A stretch of 7,680 bases of DNA, taken from Kofleriaceae bacterium (GTDB taxonomy: Bacteria; Myxococcota_A; Polyangia; Haliangiales; Haliangiaceae). Made by a program: the position numbers and the translations under genes. The notes beneath the pieces are model-generated. The model did no database searches. It saw only the letters and a program-made list of their open reading frames with translations, and was not told the origin of the DNA. The first letter of the stretch is position 1; every line of letters starts with the position of its first letter. The stretch lies in the NCBI GenBank assembly GCA_024642805.1, contig JAHEAK010000232.1, forward strand, positions 1-7,680. Reading direction: 5' to 3'. This document shows positions 1 through 6,816 of the stretch, one piece after another.

Positions 1-189
1 GCTGAAGTCCGAATAGGCCGCGCTCGCCAAGCTGTCTCGATCTCCCTGCAGCAGGGTGCGCTGATCCTTGCTGGAACACCCGAGGCTCAGTGTCAGCATG
101 ACGAGCAAGAAACCAGAGCAGAGCCACCAGCCACCCTTGCCTCGGGCGCTGGTGGGGCAGGCGACACTCTTTTTTGTGACCAGAGGCAT
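1..189 (-). CDS. Lipoprotein, N-terminal 63 residues only (runs off window)
   Basis: The ATG at 189-187 opens a frame of exactly 63 codons that reaches the left edge, so only the N-terminus is visible. It encodes a long lipoprotein signal peptide: a basic n-region (K6, K7, R16, K18), a hydrophobic core FLLVMLTLSLG (residues 27-37), and a lipobox-like end with Cys38 as the probable lipidated residue, followed by SSKDQ. The lipobox is not ideal (Ser at -3, Leu at -2). After Cys38 the sequence is polar and gives no family. The gene begins 46 bp after the stop of the TetR gene on the same strand, so the two could be co-transcribed. No good Shine-Dalgarno precedes the ATG, and an in-frame TTG at 225-223 is a possible alternative start. 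The function is unknown; export and lipid anchoring are inferred from the signal peptide. Confidence 0.62.
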   Translation of the reverse strand, partial: MPLVTKKSVACPTSARGKGGWWLCSGFLLVMLTLSLGCSSKDQRTLLQGDRDSLASAAYSDFS

Positions 190-235
190 AGGCGGAAGAG
201 ATGGAGGTGTTTGGGTTGGAAGCAAGGTGTGTGCG

Positions 236-814
236 CTAGCGAGCACGCACGGCGTCAAAATAGAAATCGAGAATGGACATAAGTGGCGCCGGGTCGCGGA
301 GCAGTCGGCTGCGAAGGGCGGCACCTTCCCAAGCGTCCACGAGCAGGTTTGCGAGCTCTTGTGGACTCGTGGCAACCGAGAGTTGTCCTTGCTGTTGCGC
401 CACTTCCAGGCATGCAGCCAGGCCGCTGGCGATTTCAGAAAAGCAGCCCGCGATGCGTTTTCGAAAAACTTCGTTTAGACCGGAAAGCTCCTGGCCCAGG
501 CCACCGAGCATGCATCCAAGGTAGCCTTCCCCCTGGTACTTGCTTTCCACGGCCTCGAAGAAGGCGCGCACTCGATCCAGGGGTTGGAGGCTCGTGTCGC
601 CAAGGCACTGCTCAAGGCCGGTGTGTACCTCCGCCATATAGGCATCCACCGCCTTAAGCGCAAAGTCCTCCTTGTTCGTAAAGTGATGATAGAAGGAGCC
701 CTTGGGAATGCCGGTCTCGTCCAGAAGGGCCGCGATGCCCATGTCGTGGTAGCCGTGCTGGAGGAGCATTTTCAGTCCCGCTTCCAACAGCCTTTCTTTG
801 GTGGAATGTGCCAT
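236..814 (-). CDS. TetR/AcrR family transcriptional repressor, NemR-like
   Basis: The 192-residue protein has the usual TetR length. The N-terminal helix-turn-helix covers about residues 5-51, with the family signature GIPKGSFYHHFTNKEDF at 35-51. The ligand-binding part contains GCMLGGLGQELSGL from G100, closely resembling the GC...E...LS segment of E. coli NemR. In NemR a cysteine at this place (Cys106) senses electrophiles and hypochlorous acid; Cys101 is the counterpart here. Family knowledge predicts a dimeric repressor of reductase or detoxification genes that is released by reactive electrophiles or quinones. The ATG at 814 lies 10 bp from a perfect palindrome (824-841), so autorepression is likely. 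AAGG sits only 3 bp before the ATG, a weak ribosome site. No reductase gene adjoins it: downstream is a lipoprotein and upstream a gene-poor stretch. Family assignment is firm; the NemR subtype is a reading by eye. Confidence 0.92.
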   Translation of the reverse strand: MAHSTKERLLEAGLKMLLQHGYHDMGIAALLDETGIPKGSFYHHFTNKEDFALKAVDAYMAEVHTGLEQCLGDTSLQPLDRVRAFFEAVESKYQGEGYLGCMLGGLGQELSGLNEVFRKRIAGCFSEIASGLAACLEVAQQQGQLSVATSPQELANLLVDAWEGAALRSRLLRDPAPLMSILDFYFDAVRAR

Positions 815-823
815 CGCCTTGGT

Positions 824-841
824 CTAGACCGCTCGGTCTAG
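824..841. promoter_or_regulatory. Operator palindrome of the TetR regulator (NemR-box-like)
   Basis: CTAGACCG-CT-CGGTCTAG is a perfect inverted repeat with 8-bp arms and a 2-bp centre. It contains TAGACC-N4-GGTCTA, which is the NemR box consensus as I recall it from E. coli. It begins 10 bp upstream of the start codon of the NemR-like TetR gene. A bound dimer would block its transcription and possibly transcription to the right. The exact match between palindrome and regulator type supports both calls. Confidence 0.85.
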
Positions 842-1341
842 TCTCTTTTGTCGCACAGCCTCCGAGTCCCGGTCAAGGATCAATACGCTGTCAGGAGATC
901 GCTGAGCTGGTCAGAGACGAAGTCGATGAAGACGCGCATGGAGAAACTTCGTGCACCACCCCTGGCTCAGCCGCCAGCTTCCCGGTCTCCTTGGCCAGCA
1001 CGGTATGACCATCGAGAGCTTTCGGAGTCACGGCTACTCGAAGACTTCGGGAGTCGCCTACTTCAAGAGGCTGCTCGAGCGTGGCCTCGAGATCATGGTC
1101 AAGACGAACACACGTGGCGCCACATGTCGCAGTCCGCCTGGCGGTGAATCAGAATTTATCGGTGTCGGGGATGCCGCGGTGGCGAGCCCTGGATTGTGGA
1201 AGGCCGGGGCCATCGCTGTGAGGGTGAGGATGCGTCGGAAGACAGGAAAGCTCAAAGATCAGCCTGACCACGAATTTCTGCTTGCCAGGTCCAGTTGGAT
1301 TTTCTGAAACCGCAGCGGCGTTTCGCTCACTCCAATCCGAA
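842..1341. other. 500-bp gene-poor stretch with decayed coding traces
   Basis: No intact gene is convincing between the TetR operator and the DUF5916 gene. The plus-strand frame 951-1307 starts with GTG behind a GGAG but encodes a basic, low-complexity sequence with no recognisable motif. The minus strand carries the likely C-terminal end of a LysR regulator (880-957). In another minus frame, 891-1148 is open but has no ATG. I see no clear promoter for the large downstream gene, although it must lie here. The pattern suggests that one or more genes once beside the TetR gene have decayed. Confidence 0.5.
880..957 (-). pseudogene. Remnant of a LysR-type regulator C-terminus
   Basis: This minus frame reads ARSFSMRVFIDFVSDQL followed by a few residues and TGA at 882-880. 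Serine, then MRVFIDF and an amphipathic helix, is the usual last helix of LysR-type regulators. An in-frame TGA lies a few codons upstream, and the rest of a LysR protein is not seen in any frame to the right, so only the tail survives. It differs from the tail of the intact LysR protein at 4115-5002 and is not a simple copy of it. The match is short, so chance cannot be excluded. Confidence 0.4.
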
Positions 1342-3990
1342 ATGACGCCGCGCCCCCACCTCCCCATGCCATATCAACGACTTCTCGTGCTCCTTGCCCT
1401 GGCCGCGGTGCCGCTGGGCGCCCGTGACGCCCATGCCGCCGAGGACGCCCGTGTCGCGAAGGCGATTCGCGCGCACGGCGACATCGTCCTCGATGGTCAG
1501 CTCGGCGAGGCCGACTGGAAAAAGGCTCCCAACAACGAGGGCTTCTGGAAGCGCGAGCCAGTCGAAGGCGGCAAGCCCGATTGCCCTACCGAATTTCGCG
1601 TGCTCTTCGACGATAGCGCTCTGTACGTGGCGATTCGAGCCAGCGATCCCGAGCCCGGCGGCGTGCGCGCGCTGCTCACTCGTCGCGACGCTGACTCCGC
1701 GTCGGACTGGGTGACCTTCGCGCTCGACTCGTATCACGACAAGCGCACGGCATTCGTGTTCTCGGTCAACGCCGCTGGCGTGCAGCGAGACATGATGATC
1801 TACGAGGACACCAGCACCGACGAGAGCTGGGACGCGGTGTGGGACAGCGCCGTGGCCACGGATGAACAGGGTTGGACGGCAGAGCTCAAGATCCCCTTCA
1901 GCCAGCTGCGCTTTTCGAGCGAGGAGCAAATGACCTGGGGCGTTCAGGTCGAGCGCTTCGTCAGCCGCACCAACGAGCGCTCGGTGTTCTCGCCCTGGCC
2001 CAAGGAATCCAGTCAGCGGGTCAGTCTCTTTGGCGAGCTCGAGGGCTTGTCGGGCATCACGCCGCCGCAGCGCATCGAGCTTCGGCCCTTCTTGCTCGGC
2101 GGCCTCAGGCTCACGCCGGGCGCCGCCGGCTCCATCGACGGCAGCGCAGGGCCTTTGGCCAATGGCGGTCTCGATGCCCGCATCGGACTGTCGAGCGATC
2201 TCACTCTGACCGCCACCTTCAATCCCGACTTCGGTCAGGTCGAGGCCGATCCATCGCAGGTGAACCTGACCGACAAAGAGCTTTTCTTCGCGGAGCGTCG
2301 GCCCTTCTTCGTCGAGGGCAGCGACATCCTGCACTTCAGCCTCGGTCAGGGCGACGGCGACGGATCGGTACAGAGCCTGTTCTACAGCCGACGCATCGGG
2401 GCGGCGCCCCACGGCAATCCCTCGAGCTACGACGCGTCGTCGCCACAGACGACGGCGATTCTGGGCGCGGCCAAGCTCAGCGGAAAGATCGACGGCTGGT
2501 CGATAGGCGCGCAGAGCGCCGTCACCTCGAAAGAAGAGGCCCAGCTACGGGACGCGGATGGCGCGATGTCCTCGCAGATTGTCGAGCCCTTGACGCACTA
2601 CGGCGTGGCGCGCATCCAGCGTGACTTTCGCGACGGCGCGAGCAGCATCGGCGCCGCCATCACCAGCGTGCACCGTGCCCTCGGTGGCACCGAGCTCGAT
2701 TGGCTGCACCGCTCTGCCCTCACGGGCGGCATCGAGGCCACCCATCGCTTTGGCGACGCGCACTACCTAGCGCAGCTGCGACTTGCGGCAAGTGAGGTGC
2801 GCGGCTCGACACAGGCCATCGATCGAACGCAGCGCTCCAGCGTGCACAACTACCAGAGGCCCGACGCTGATCACCTGCGCTACGATCCGACTCGCGAATC
2901 CCTGTCGGGGATGATGATGCAGTGGATGGTCGGCAAGGTGGCAGGAGGGCATTGGCGTTTTTCCAATGGCGGCGACATTCGCACCGCGGGTCTTGAGGTC
3001 AACGACCTCGGCTTTCAGACCGACGCCGATACCGCGGTGCTTTGGGGATGGGGCCAATACCGCGAGGACGAGGTCGACGGCCCTGTGCGTGACTACGGCA
3101 TCAACGCCAACGTGTGGTCGGCCTGGAACACAGCGCCAGAGCTAGCCGGCTCGGGAGGCAACATGAACGGCTGGTTCAACCTCGACAACAACTGGGGCGG
3201 CAATCTGGGCGCTTCCCTCAACAACAATCTGCTGAGTTTTGGCGCTCTGCGCGGCGGCCCTGCGCTGGCCGGGGATCCATCGCTGAGCGCCTGGGGCGGC
3301 ATGTGGTCCGATAGTCGGCGGGCCGTGCGCGCGAACCTCAACATCAGCGCAGGCACGACGCCAGCGAGTGGCTCCCGGGCATTCGGGATATCGAGCCTCG
3401 CCAGCGTGCAGGCCGCTAGCAACTTGGAGCTATCCCTAGGCCCCAATGTTCGCGTCGATCGCAGCGACGATCAGTACATCGGCGAGGCAGAGGCACCCGA
3501 CGGCACGCCGCGCTACATCCTGGGCCGCGTCGATGAGCGCACACTCGGCATGACCGTGCGTGCCAGCTTCACCTTCACGCCCAAGCTCTCTCTGCAGCTG
3601 TACGCGGAGCCCTTCCTCGCCACCGGGCGCTACTCGAGGCACAAAGAGGTCGCCGATTCCCGCGCGGGCGATCGAAAGGCGCGCTTCCACGAATACGCAG
3701 CTGGCGAGCTCGTCGAGACCGAGAGTGAGCTCGCCATCGATCGCGACATGGACGGCGTGGTCGACTACCAGGTCGCGCGGCCAGACTTCTCGCTCGGGCA
3801 GCTTCGCTCCAACCTCGTGCTGCGCTGGGAATATCTGCCCGGCTCGCGCCTCTTCGCCATTTGGAGCCACGGTCGCTCTTCCTACACCAGTGACGGTGTG
3901 TTTCGCCTCGGCAGCGACGCCTCGGAGCTTGCCAACCAAGATGGTGAGCACATCGTCTTGATCAAGCTCGACTACTGGTACGGGCGATAG
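1342..3990 (+). CDS. Exported DUF5916 protein with N-terminal CBM9-like domain
   Basis: The protein has 882 residues from this start. Residues 1-32 form a signal peptide: R13, a hydrophobic stretch LLVLLALAAVPLG, and an AHA cleavage site before A33. Residues ~40-225 resemble the CBM9-like sugar-binding fold, with IVLDGQLGEADW at its start and DSYHDKRTAFVF from D129. The DUF5916 hallmark follows: FNPDFGQVEADPSQVNLT, then LFFAERRPFFVEG at 314-326. The remaining ~550 residues are rich in alternating polar and aromatic residues and Asn/Gly turns, as in an outer-membrane beta-barrel, and end in LIKLDYWYGR. The last residue is Arg rather than the usual aromatic. DUF5916 proteins are exported but their role is poorly defined; sugar binding is suggested by the N-domain only. 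An upstream in-frame TTG (1282) would place the signal peptide too far inside. ATG 1366 is a good alternative start. Neither ATG has a clear ribosome site. The gene stands alone. Confidence 0.9.
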   Translation: MTPRPHLPMPYQRLLVLLALAAVPLGARDAHAAEDARVAKAIRAHGDIVLDGQLGEADWKKAPNNEGFWKREPVEGGKPDCPTEFRVLFDDSALYVAIRASDPEPGGVRALLTRRDADSASDWVTFALDSYHDKRTAFVFSVNAAGVQRDMMIYEDTSTDESWDAVWDSAVATDEQGWTAELKIPFSQLRFSSEEQMTWGVQVERFVSRTNERSVFSPWPKESSQRVSLFGELEGLSGITPPQRIELRPFLLGGLRLTPGAAGSIDGSAGPLANGGLDARIGLSSDLTLTATFNPDFGQVEADPSQVNLTDKELFFAERRPFFVEGSDILHFSLGQGDGDGSVQSLFYSRRIGAAPHGNPSSYDASSPQTTAILGAAKLSGKIDGWSIGAQSAVTSKEEAQLRDADGAMSSQIVEPLTHYGVARIQRDFRDGASSIGAAITSVHRALGGTELDWLHRSALTGGIEATHRFGDAHYLAQLRLAASEVRGSTQAIDRTQRSSVHNYQRPDADHLRYDPTRESLSGMMMQWMVGKVAGGHWRFSNGGDIRTAGLEVNDLGFQTDADTAVLWGWGQYREDEVDGPVRDYGINANVWSAWNTAPELAGSGGNMNGWFNLDNNWGGNLGASLNNNLLSFGALRGGPALAGDPSLSAWGGMWSDSRRAVRANLNISAGTTPASGSRAFGISSLASVQAASNLELSLGPNVRVDRSDDQYIGEAEAPDGTPRYILGRVDERTLGMTVRASFTFTPKLSLQLYAEPFLATGRYSRHKEVADSRAGDRKARFHEYAAGELVETESELAIDRDMDGVVDYQVARPDFSLGQLRSNLVLRWEYLPGSRLFAIWSHGRSSYTSDGVFRLGSDASELANQDGEHIVLIKLDYWYGR

Positions 3991-4090
3991 CGAAGCTCGG
4001 AAAGGTCCCACCACACAGGATGGCTGGCTCGAATGGGCGCACCTGCGGCGGCCGTTAAGCTTGCGCTAAGAAGAACTCTGTGATTGCGAA

Positions 4091-4112
4091 GCTGGGTCCC
4101 GATAATCCCAGC
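4091..4112 (-). terminator. Hairpin just after the LysR stop, possible terminator
   Basis: GCTGGG (4091-4096) and CCCAGC (4107-4112) form a 6-bp perfect stem with a 10-nt loop. It lies two bases beyond the LysR stop codon, between the convergent DUF5916 and LysR genes. No T-run follows on either strand, so it is a weak candidate for intrinsic termination and may simply stabilise the mRNA end. Confidence 0.3.
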
Positions 4113-4114
4113 CG

Positions 4115-5002
4115 CTACCCGCTCAGCCCCTCGACAAGCATGTCGAAGACAATTCGAACGCGGCGACTGGTTCGTACTTCTCGGTGGCTGGTGAGCCAGA
4201 TAGGAACGGGAAATCGAGCAAGCTTGGGAAGCACACGGACGACCTTGTCGTCGGCATCGCCAACCTTCGCCATCATCGCGCCAACTCCGGCCCCTTGTTG
4301 CACCAATGACCACTGCACAAGCTGATTGCCGCACACCCAGGGAAAGTTCTGAGCGCTGACCGCGAAGCCCATCGCGTTGAGGCCCTTGGCGAAGGCGTCA
4401 GTGGTATCAAAGGCGATGAACTCGGCGCGGGACAGGTCGGCGAGGGTCTTCGGCGTTCCGATCGATGCCAGGTACTTGGGTGTCGCGTACAGGTAGCCCT
4501 CGGTATCGCAGACCTTTCGCGTGACCAACTCGGGATCCGTGGGCCTAAAATTGCGGATCGCGACGTCCGCCTCCCGCCGACCCAGGTCGCTCACCTGGTT
4601 GGTTGCCACGATCTCGATCTCGATGCCGGGATGCCTCGCGCGGATCTCGGCGAGGATTGGCGGCAGCATGTGCGCGGCGATCACCTCGCCCACGCTGATG
4701 CTGACCGAGCCATCCAGGGACAGCGACTGGCCTGTGGCCACCCTCGAAAAGCGAAGTGCCGACTCGGCCATGGCGCGCGCATGCTCGACGAGCTCGAGGC
4801 CCGTTGGCGTGAGCTCGAGTCCGCGACCCACGCGCTCGAAGAGGATGACGTCCAGCTCTTCTTCGAGCGCGGTGACCTGGCGCCCCACAGTAGGCTGGGT
4901 GCTGTCGAGGGCGCGGGCCGCAGCAGAAAACGAGCCCTCCTCCGCGGTCACGAGAAAGGCCCGGGCGCGATTCCAGTCAAAGTCGACGTGGCTCCAATCC
5001 AT
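4115..5002 (-). CDS. LysR family transcriptional regulator
   Basis: The protein has 295 residues, the normal LysR length. The winged helix-turn-helix starts at FDWNRARAFLVTAEEGSFSAAARAL (residues 8-32) and continues with STQPTVGRQVTALEEEL and FERVGRGLELTPTG to about residue 68. From ~90 the effector-binding domain begins (GSVSISVGEVIAAHMLPPIL), and it ends near residue 290. The start at 5002 is chosen because the conserved N-terminus begins there; a longer frame back to 5095 would overlap the promoter of the divergent gene. No Shine-Dalgarno precedes this ATG, and a dyad (5001-5014) covers it, so the mRNA may have little or no leader. It is divergent from the oxidoreductase at 5094. By LysR family custom it would activate that gene in response to a small molecule, possibly its substrate, and repress itself. 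The effector cannot be read from sequence. Confidence 0.95.
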   Translation of the reverse strand: MDWSHVDFDWNRARAFLVTAEEGSFSAAARALDSTQPTVGRQVTALEEELDVILFERVGRGLELTPTGLELVEHARAMAESALRFSRVATGQSLSLDGSVSISVGEVIAAHMLPPILAEIRARHPGIEIEIVATNQVSDLGRREADVAIRNFRPTDPELVTRKVCDTEGYLYATPKYLASIGTPKTLADLSRAEFIAFDTTDAFAKGLNAMGFAVSAQNFPWVCGNQLVQWSLVQQGAGVGAMMAKVGDADDKVVRVLPKLARFPVPIWLTSHREVRTSRRVRIVFDMLVEGLSG

Positions 5003-5014
5003 ACGAATGCGTAT
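5001..5014. promoter_or_regulatory. Dyad ATACG-N4-CGTAT across the LysR start codon
   Basis: The repeat ATACG-AATG-CGTAT is perfect with 5-bp arms. Its left arm contains part of the LysR start codon (5000-5002). A protein bound here would block expression of the LysR gene directly, which suits autorepression. The arms are short, and the spacing (T-N10-A) is one base from the classical LysR T-N11-A pattern, so this is a candidate only. Confidence 0.35.
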
Positions 5015-5035
5015 AGCACAGGTGCATGCAGAGGG

Positions 5036-5085
5036 GATTTTCAGAACGAAATCGCATGGCCATAATGGGTTCACAAGCGGAAGGA
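5036..5085 (+). promoter_or_regulatory. Promoter, LysR-type box and ribosome site of the MDR oxidoreductase
   Basis: TTTTCA (5038-5043) and CATAAT (5061-5066) are separated by 17 bp, which resembles a sigma-70 promoter with four and five consensus bases. Transcription would start near 5073. The dyad GATTT-N8-AAATC (5036-5053) overlaps the -35 box and contains T-N11-A (5038/5050), the general LysR box. A good Shine-Dalgarno, AAGGA (5081-5085), lies 8 bp before the ATG at 5094. A LysR-binding site over the -35 is consistent with control by the divergent regulator. Confidence 0.5.
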
Positions 5086-5093
5086 AACAGCCC

Positions 5094-6089
5094 ATGCGTG
5101 TAGCAACGAACAGAAACTATGGAAATCCCACCGTCCTCGCCATTGATGAGGTCGCTCAACCCCTCGCAGGCCCCGACCAAATTCTGGTGCGAGTCCATGC
5201 CAGCGCCATCACCCAGGGCGACCGTCGCCTCCGGGCCGGCGACTTTCCAGGTTTCATTGGAGTCCTCGGCCGCCTCATGCTGGGCGTCTCGCGCCCACGC
5301 CACACCGTTGGCGGCTCCACCTTTGCCGGCAGGGTGGTCGCCATCGGTGACAAGGTGAAGCGCTTCCGCATTGGCGACGACGTCTTTGGCGTTGTCATGC
5401 GCGGCGCCTACGCCGACTACCTCGCCGTCTCGGAAACCCGGGCCGTCGCCACGATGCCAACGAACGTCGGGTACGCGGAAGCCGCGGCGATTCCCTACGG
5501 CGCCTCGACCGCTCTGGTTTTCCTTCGCGACATGGCCAAGGTACAGCCCGGTGAACGCGTCCTGGTCGTCGGTGCCTCTGGCGGTGTCGGGCGCATGGCC
5601 GTGCAGGTAGCCAAGCATCTTGGCGCCCACGTCACCGGCGTACTCGGTCGCGACGCCGAGCTTGTGCGCGACCTCGGCGCCGACGAGGTGATTGACTACA
5701 CGACTGAGAACTTTACTGAGACACAGGAGAAGTGGGACGTCATCTTCGACACCACCCAGGGCAACCACTTTCGAGCCTACCGAGCTGCGCTTTCTGCGAA
5801 GGGCCGCTACCTCTCGCTCTACGTCACGATCCGCCTTGTCCTCGAAATGGCCTGGACCGCGCTGCGTGACGGCAAGCGTGCCATGGCAGGCGTCGCGCTC
5901 GGCGGCTCGAGCGTCACCGAAGACGTGCGCGATCTGGTCGAAGCAGGTGCCGTGCGGGCGATTATCGCAAGGCGCTTTTCCTTCGATCGCATCGTTGAGG
6001 GACACCAAGCCCTGGAGACCGGCAAGCTGCCCGGCAGCGTCGTGGTCGAGCTCAGTCGCAGCTCGTCGCCCACCAGACTTGCGGTTTAG
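5094..6089 (+). CDS. NAD(P)H-dependent quinone oxidoreductase / zinc-free MDR reductase
   Basis: The 331-residue protein belongs to the medium-chain dehydrogenase/reductase superfamily. The GroES-like N-domain covers ~25-115 (ILVRVHASAITQGDRRLRAGDF, then FAGRVVAIGDKVKRFRIGDDVFG). The Rossmann domain starts near 150 and carries VLVVGASGGVGRMAVQVAKHLGA with GxxGxxG at G160, G163 and G166. R186 after the second strand (GVLGRDAE) may favour NADPH. The zinc ligands of alcohol dehydrogenases are absent: ITQGD stands where a catalytic cysteine would be, and there is no four-Cys lobe. It should therefore reduce quinones or alpha,beta-unsaturated carbonyls in the cytosol rather than oxidise alcohols. 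The ATG at 5094 is set by the AAGGA ribosome site and the family N-terminus; the frame stays open far upstream, but that part is antisense to LysR. It is divergent from and probably regulated by the LysR gene. Confidence 0.93.
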   Translation: MRVATNRNYGNPTVLAIDEVAQPLAGPDQILVRVHASAITQGDRRLRAGDFPGFIGVLGRLMLGVSRPRHTVGGSTFAGRVVAIGDKVKRFRIGDDVFGVVMRGAYADYLAVSETRAVATMPTNVGYAEAAAIPYGASTALVFLRDMAKVQPGERVLVVGASGGVGRMAVQVAKHLGAHVTGVLGRDAELVRDLGADEVIDYTTENFTETQEKWDVIFDTTQGNHFRAYRAALSAKGRYLSLYVTIRLVLEMAWTALRDGKRAMAGVALGGSSVTEDVRDLVEAGAVRAIIARRFSFDRIVEGHQALETGKLPGSVVVELSRSSSPTRLAV

Positions 6090-6091
6090 AT

Positions 6092-6144
6092 AGGCGTTCC
6101 GGTCAGCTCGAACTCGTAGATGCAAGGCGAGTTCGCGCCAGCGC
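6092..6144. repeat. Copy A of a ~50-bp hairpin repeat
   Basis: It aligns with copy B (6823-6871) at 44 of 49 positions, with a 4-base gap near one end. Its core is a perfect 8-bp stem, CGAACTCG (6109-6116) and CGAGTTCG (6128-6135), around an 11-nt loop TAGATGCAAGG. It lies between the convergent oxidoreductase (stop 6089) and membrane-protein gene (stop 6179), where it could stop or stabilise transcripts from either side, although no T-run follows. Read on the minus strand it also encodes IYEFELTGTPI and a stop (TAA at 6088-6086). That frame is in phase with the membrane-protein gene beyond its TAG. Confidence 0.7.
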
Positions 6145-6178
6145 CATGGCTTCGCTGCAGTCCGCCTCGCTGCGAATG

Positions 6179-6799
6179 CTAGCCAAGGCGCTCTTCCCGC
6201 GACGAGTAACGTCCAGTGGCAATCACAGCGACGGCGTAGAGCGAATCATCGTCGACACGTAGCTGAACTAGCGGGGACCGGTATCGAACCCCGCGCTTGG
6301 CGGCTTGATAGCTCTCAAACTCCTGTGCATCGAGCTTCACGTAGGATGATGACAAGACGAAGGGCTCGCCGCCGAGTTCAATCGTCCGCGCTTGGGCACG
6401 CGTGCCCGCGTCTATGGTCAATTTCCGATTTGGGAGAGTCAGGGGCTGTCCCGAAGGAGCCACCACCGTCAGATGCTCTCGCGAGATCTTGAGGTAGTGA
6501 GAGGCAGGGTCGGGAAGGATCCTGGGCGCAATCCCCACTAGGACCGCTAGCCCGGTTGCGCCGCCGGCGATGCTCGGGGCCAGTGCTGACAAGGTGTGCG
6601 TTGGCGGAACCAACCAGGCGACGAGCAAGACGGCACCAATCGCCGCGGCCACAGCAAGAAGCACTCGCATTGGAGCTCGCCATCCGGCTCCAGCGCTTGT
6701 GCTCGCCAAGTAGATAGCCGTCGACTCACCCACGCGGGCGAGCGTATCACGCGACCTGTCGGCAGCGCTCACGCGCAGCGCTGAGGTGTCGGAATGCAA
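6179..6799 (-). CDS. Membrane protein of unknown family with two transmembrane helices
   Basis: I do not recognise the family. With the TTG start at 6799 it has 206 residues. Two hydrophobic segments lie at ~45-64 (RVLLAVAAAIGAVLLVAWLV) and ~75-95 (APSIAGGATGLAVLVGIAPRI). The remaining ~110 residues are soluble and read as a small beta-rich domain (YLKISREHLTVVAPSGQPL, TIELGGEPFVLSSSYVKL), reminiscent of bacterial PH-like membrane proteins; this is impression only. The first 40 residues are polar with no signal peptide. The start is uncertain: GAGAG lies about 10 bp before the TTG, and in-frame GTG codons at 6772 and 6733 or ATG at 6670 could serve. The ATG would begin right at the first helix. 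It follows the lipoprotein gene 6882-7430 on the same strand, with repeat copy B between them. The frame runs 30 codons past its TAG to a TAA inside repeat copy A. Confidence 0.72.
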   Translation of the reverse strand: MHSDTSALRVSAADRSRDTLARVGESTAIYLASTSAGAGWRAPMRVLLAVAAAIGAVLLVAWLVPPTHTLSALAPSIAGGATGLAVLVGIAPRILPDPASHYLKISREHLTVVAPSGQPLTLPNRKLTIDAGTRAQARTIELGGEPFVLSSSYVKLDAQEFESYQAAKRGVRYRSPLVQLRVDDDSLYAVAVIATGRYSSREERLG

Positions 6800-6816
6800 G
6801 TGGAGCGACTCTCACT

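Noticed and set aside
68..478. 136-codon plus-strand frame
   Set aside because: It is antisense to both the lipoprotein N-terminus and the TetR gene, which have clear family signals.
951..1307. 118-codon plus-strand frame with GTG start and nearby GGAG
   Set aside because: There is no recognisable motif, a LysR-like tail lies on the opposite strand at one end, and the composition is low in complexity. It was kept only as part of the gene-poor stretch.
1327..2412. 361-codon minus-strand open frame
   Set aside because: It is antisense to the N-terminal half of the DUF5916 gene, whose domains and signal peptide are clear. Long mirror frames are common in GC-rich coding DNA.
4038..4068. GCGCA/TGCGC inverted repeat after the DUF5916 gene as its terminator
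   Set aside because: The arms are only 5 bp, the loop is over 20 nt and there is no T-run, so chance is a sufficient explanation.
4521..5093. Upstream extension of the oxidoreductase frame by 191 codons
   Set aside because: It is antisense to the LysR gene and low in complexity. The family N-terminus, ribosome site and promoter all place the start at 5094.
4977..6125. 382-codon minus-strand open frame
   Set aside because: It is the mirror frame of the MDR oxidoreductase and crosses its promoter, with no protein features of its own.
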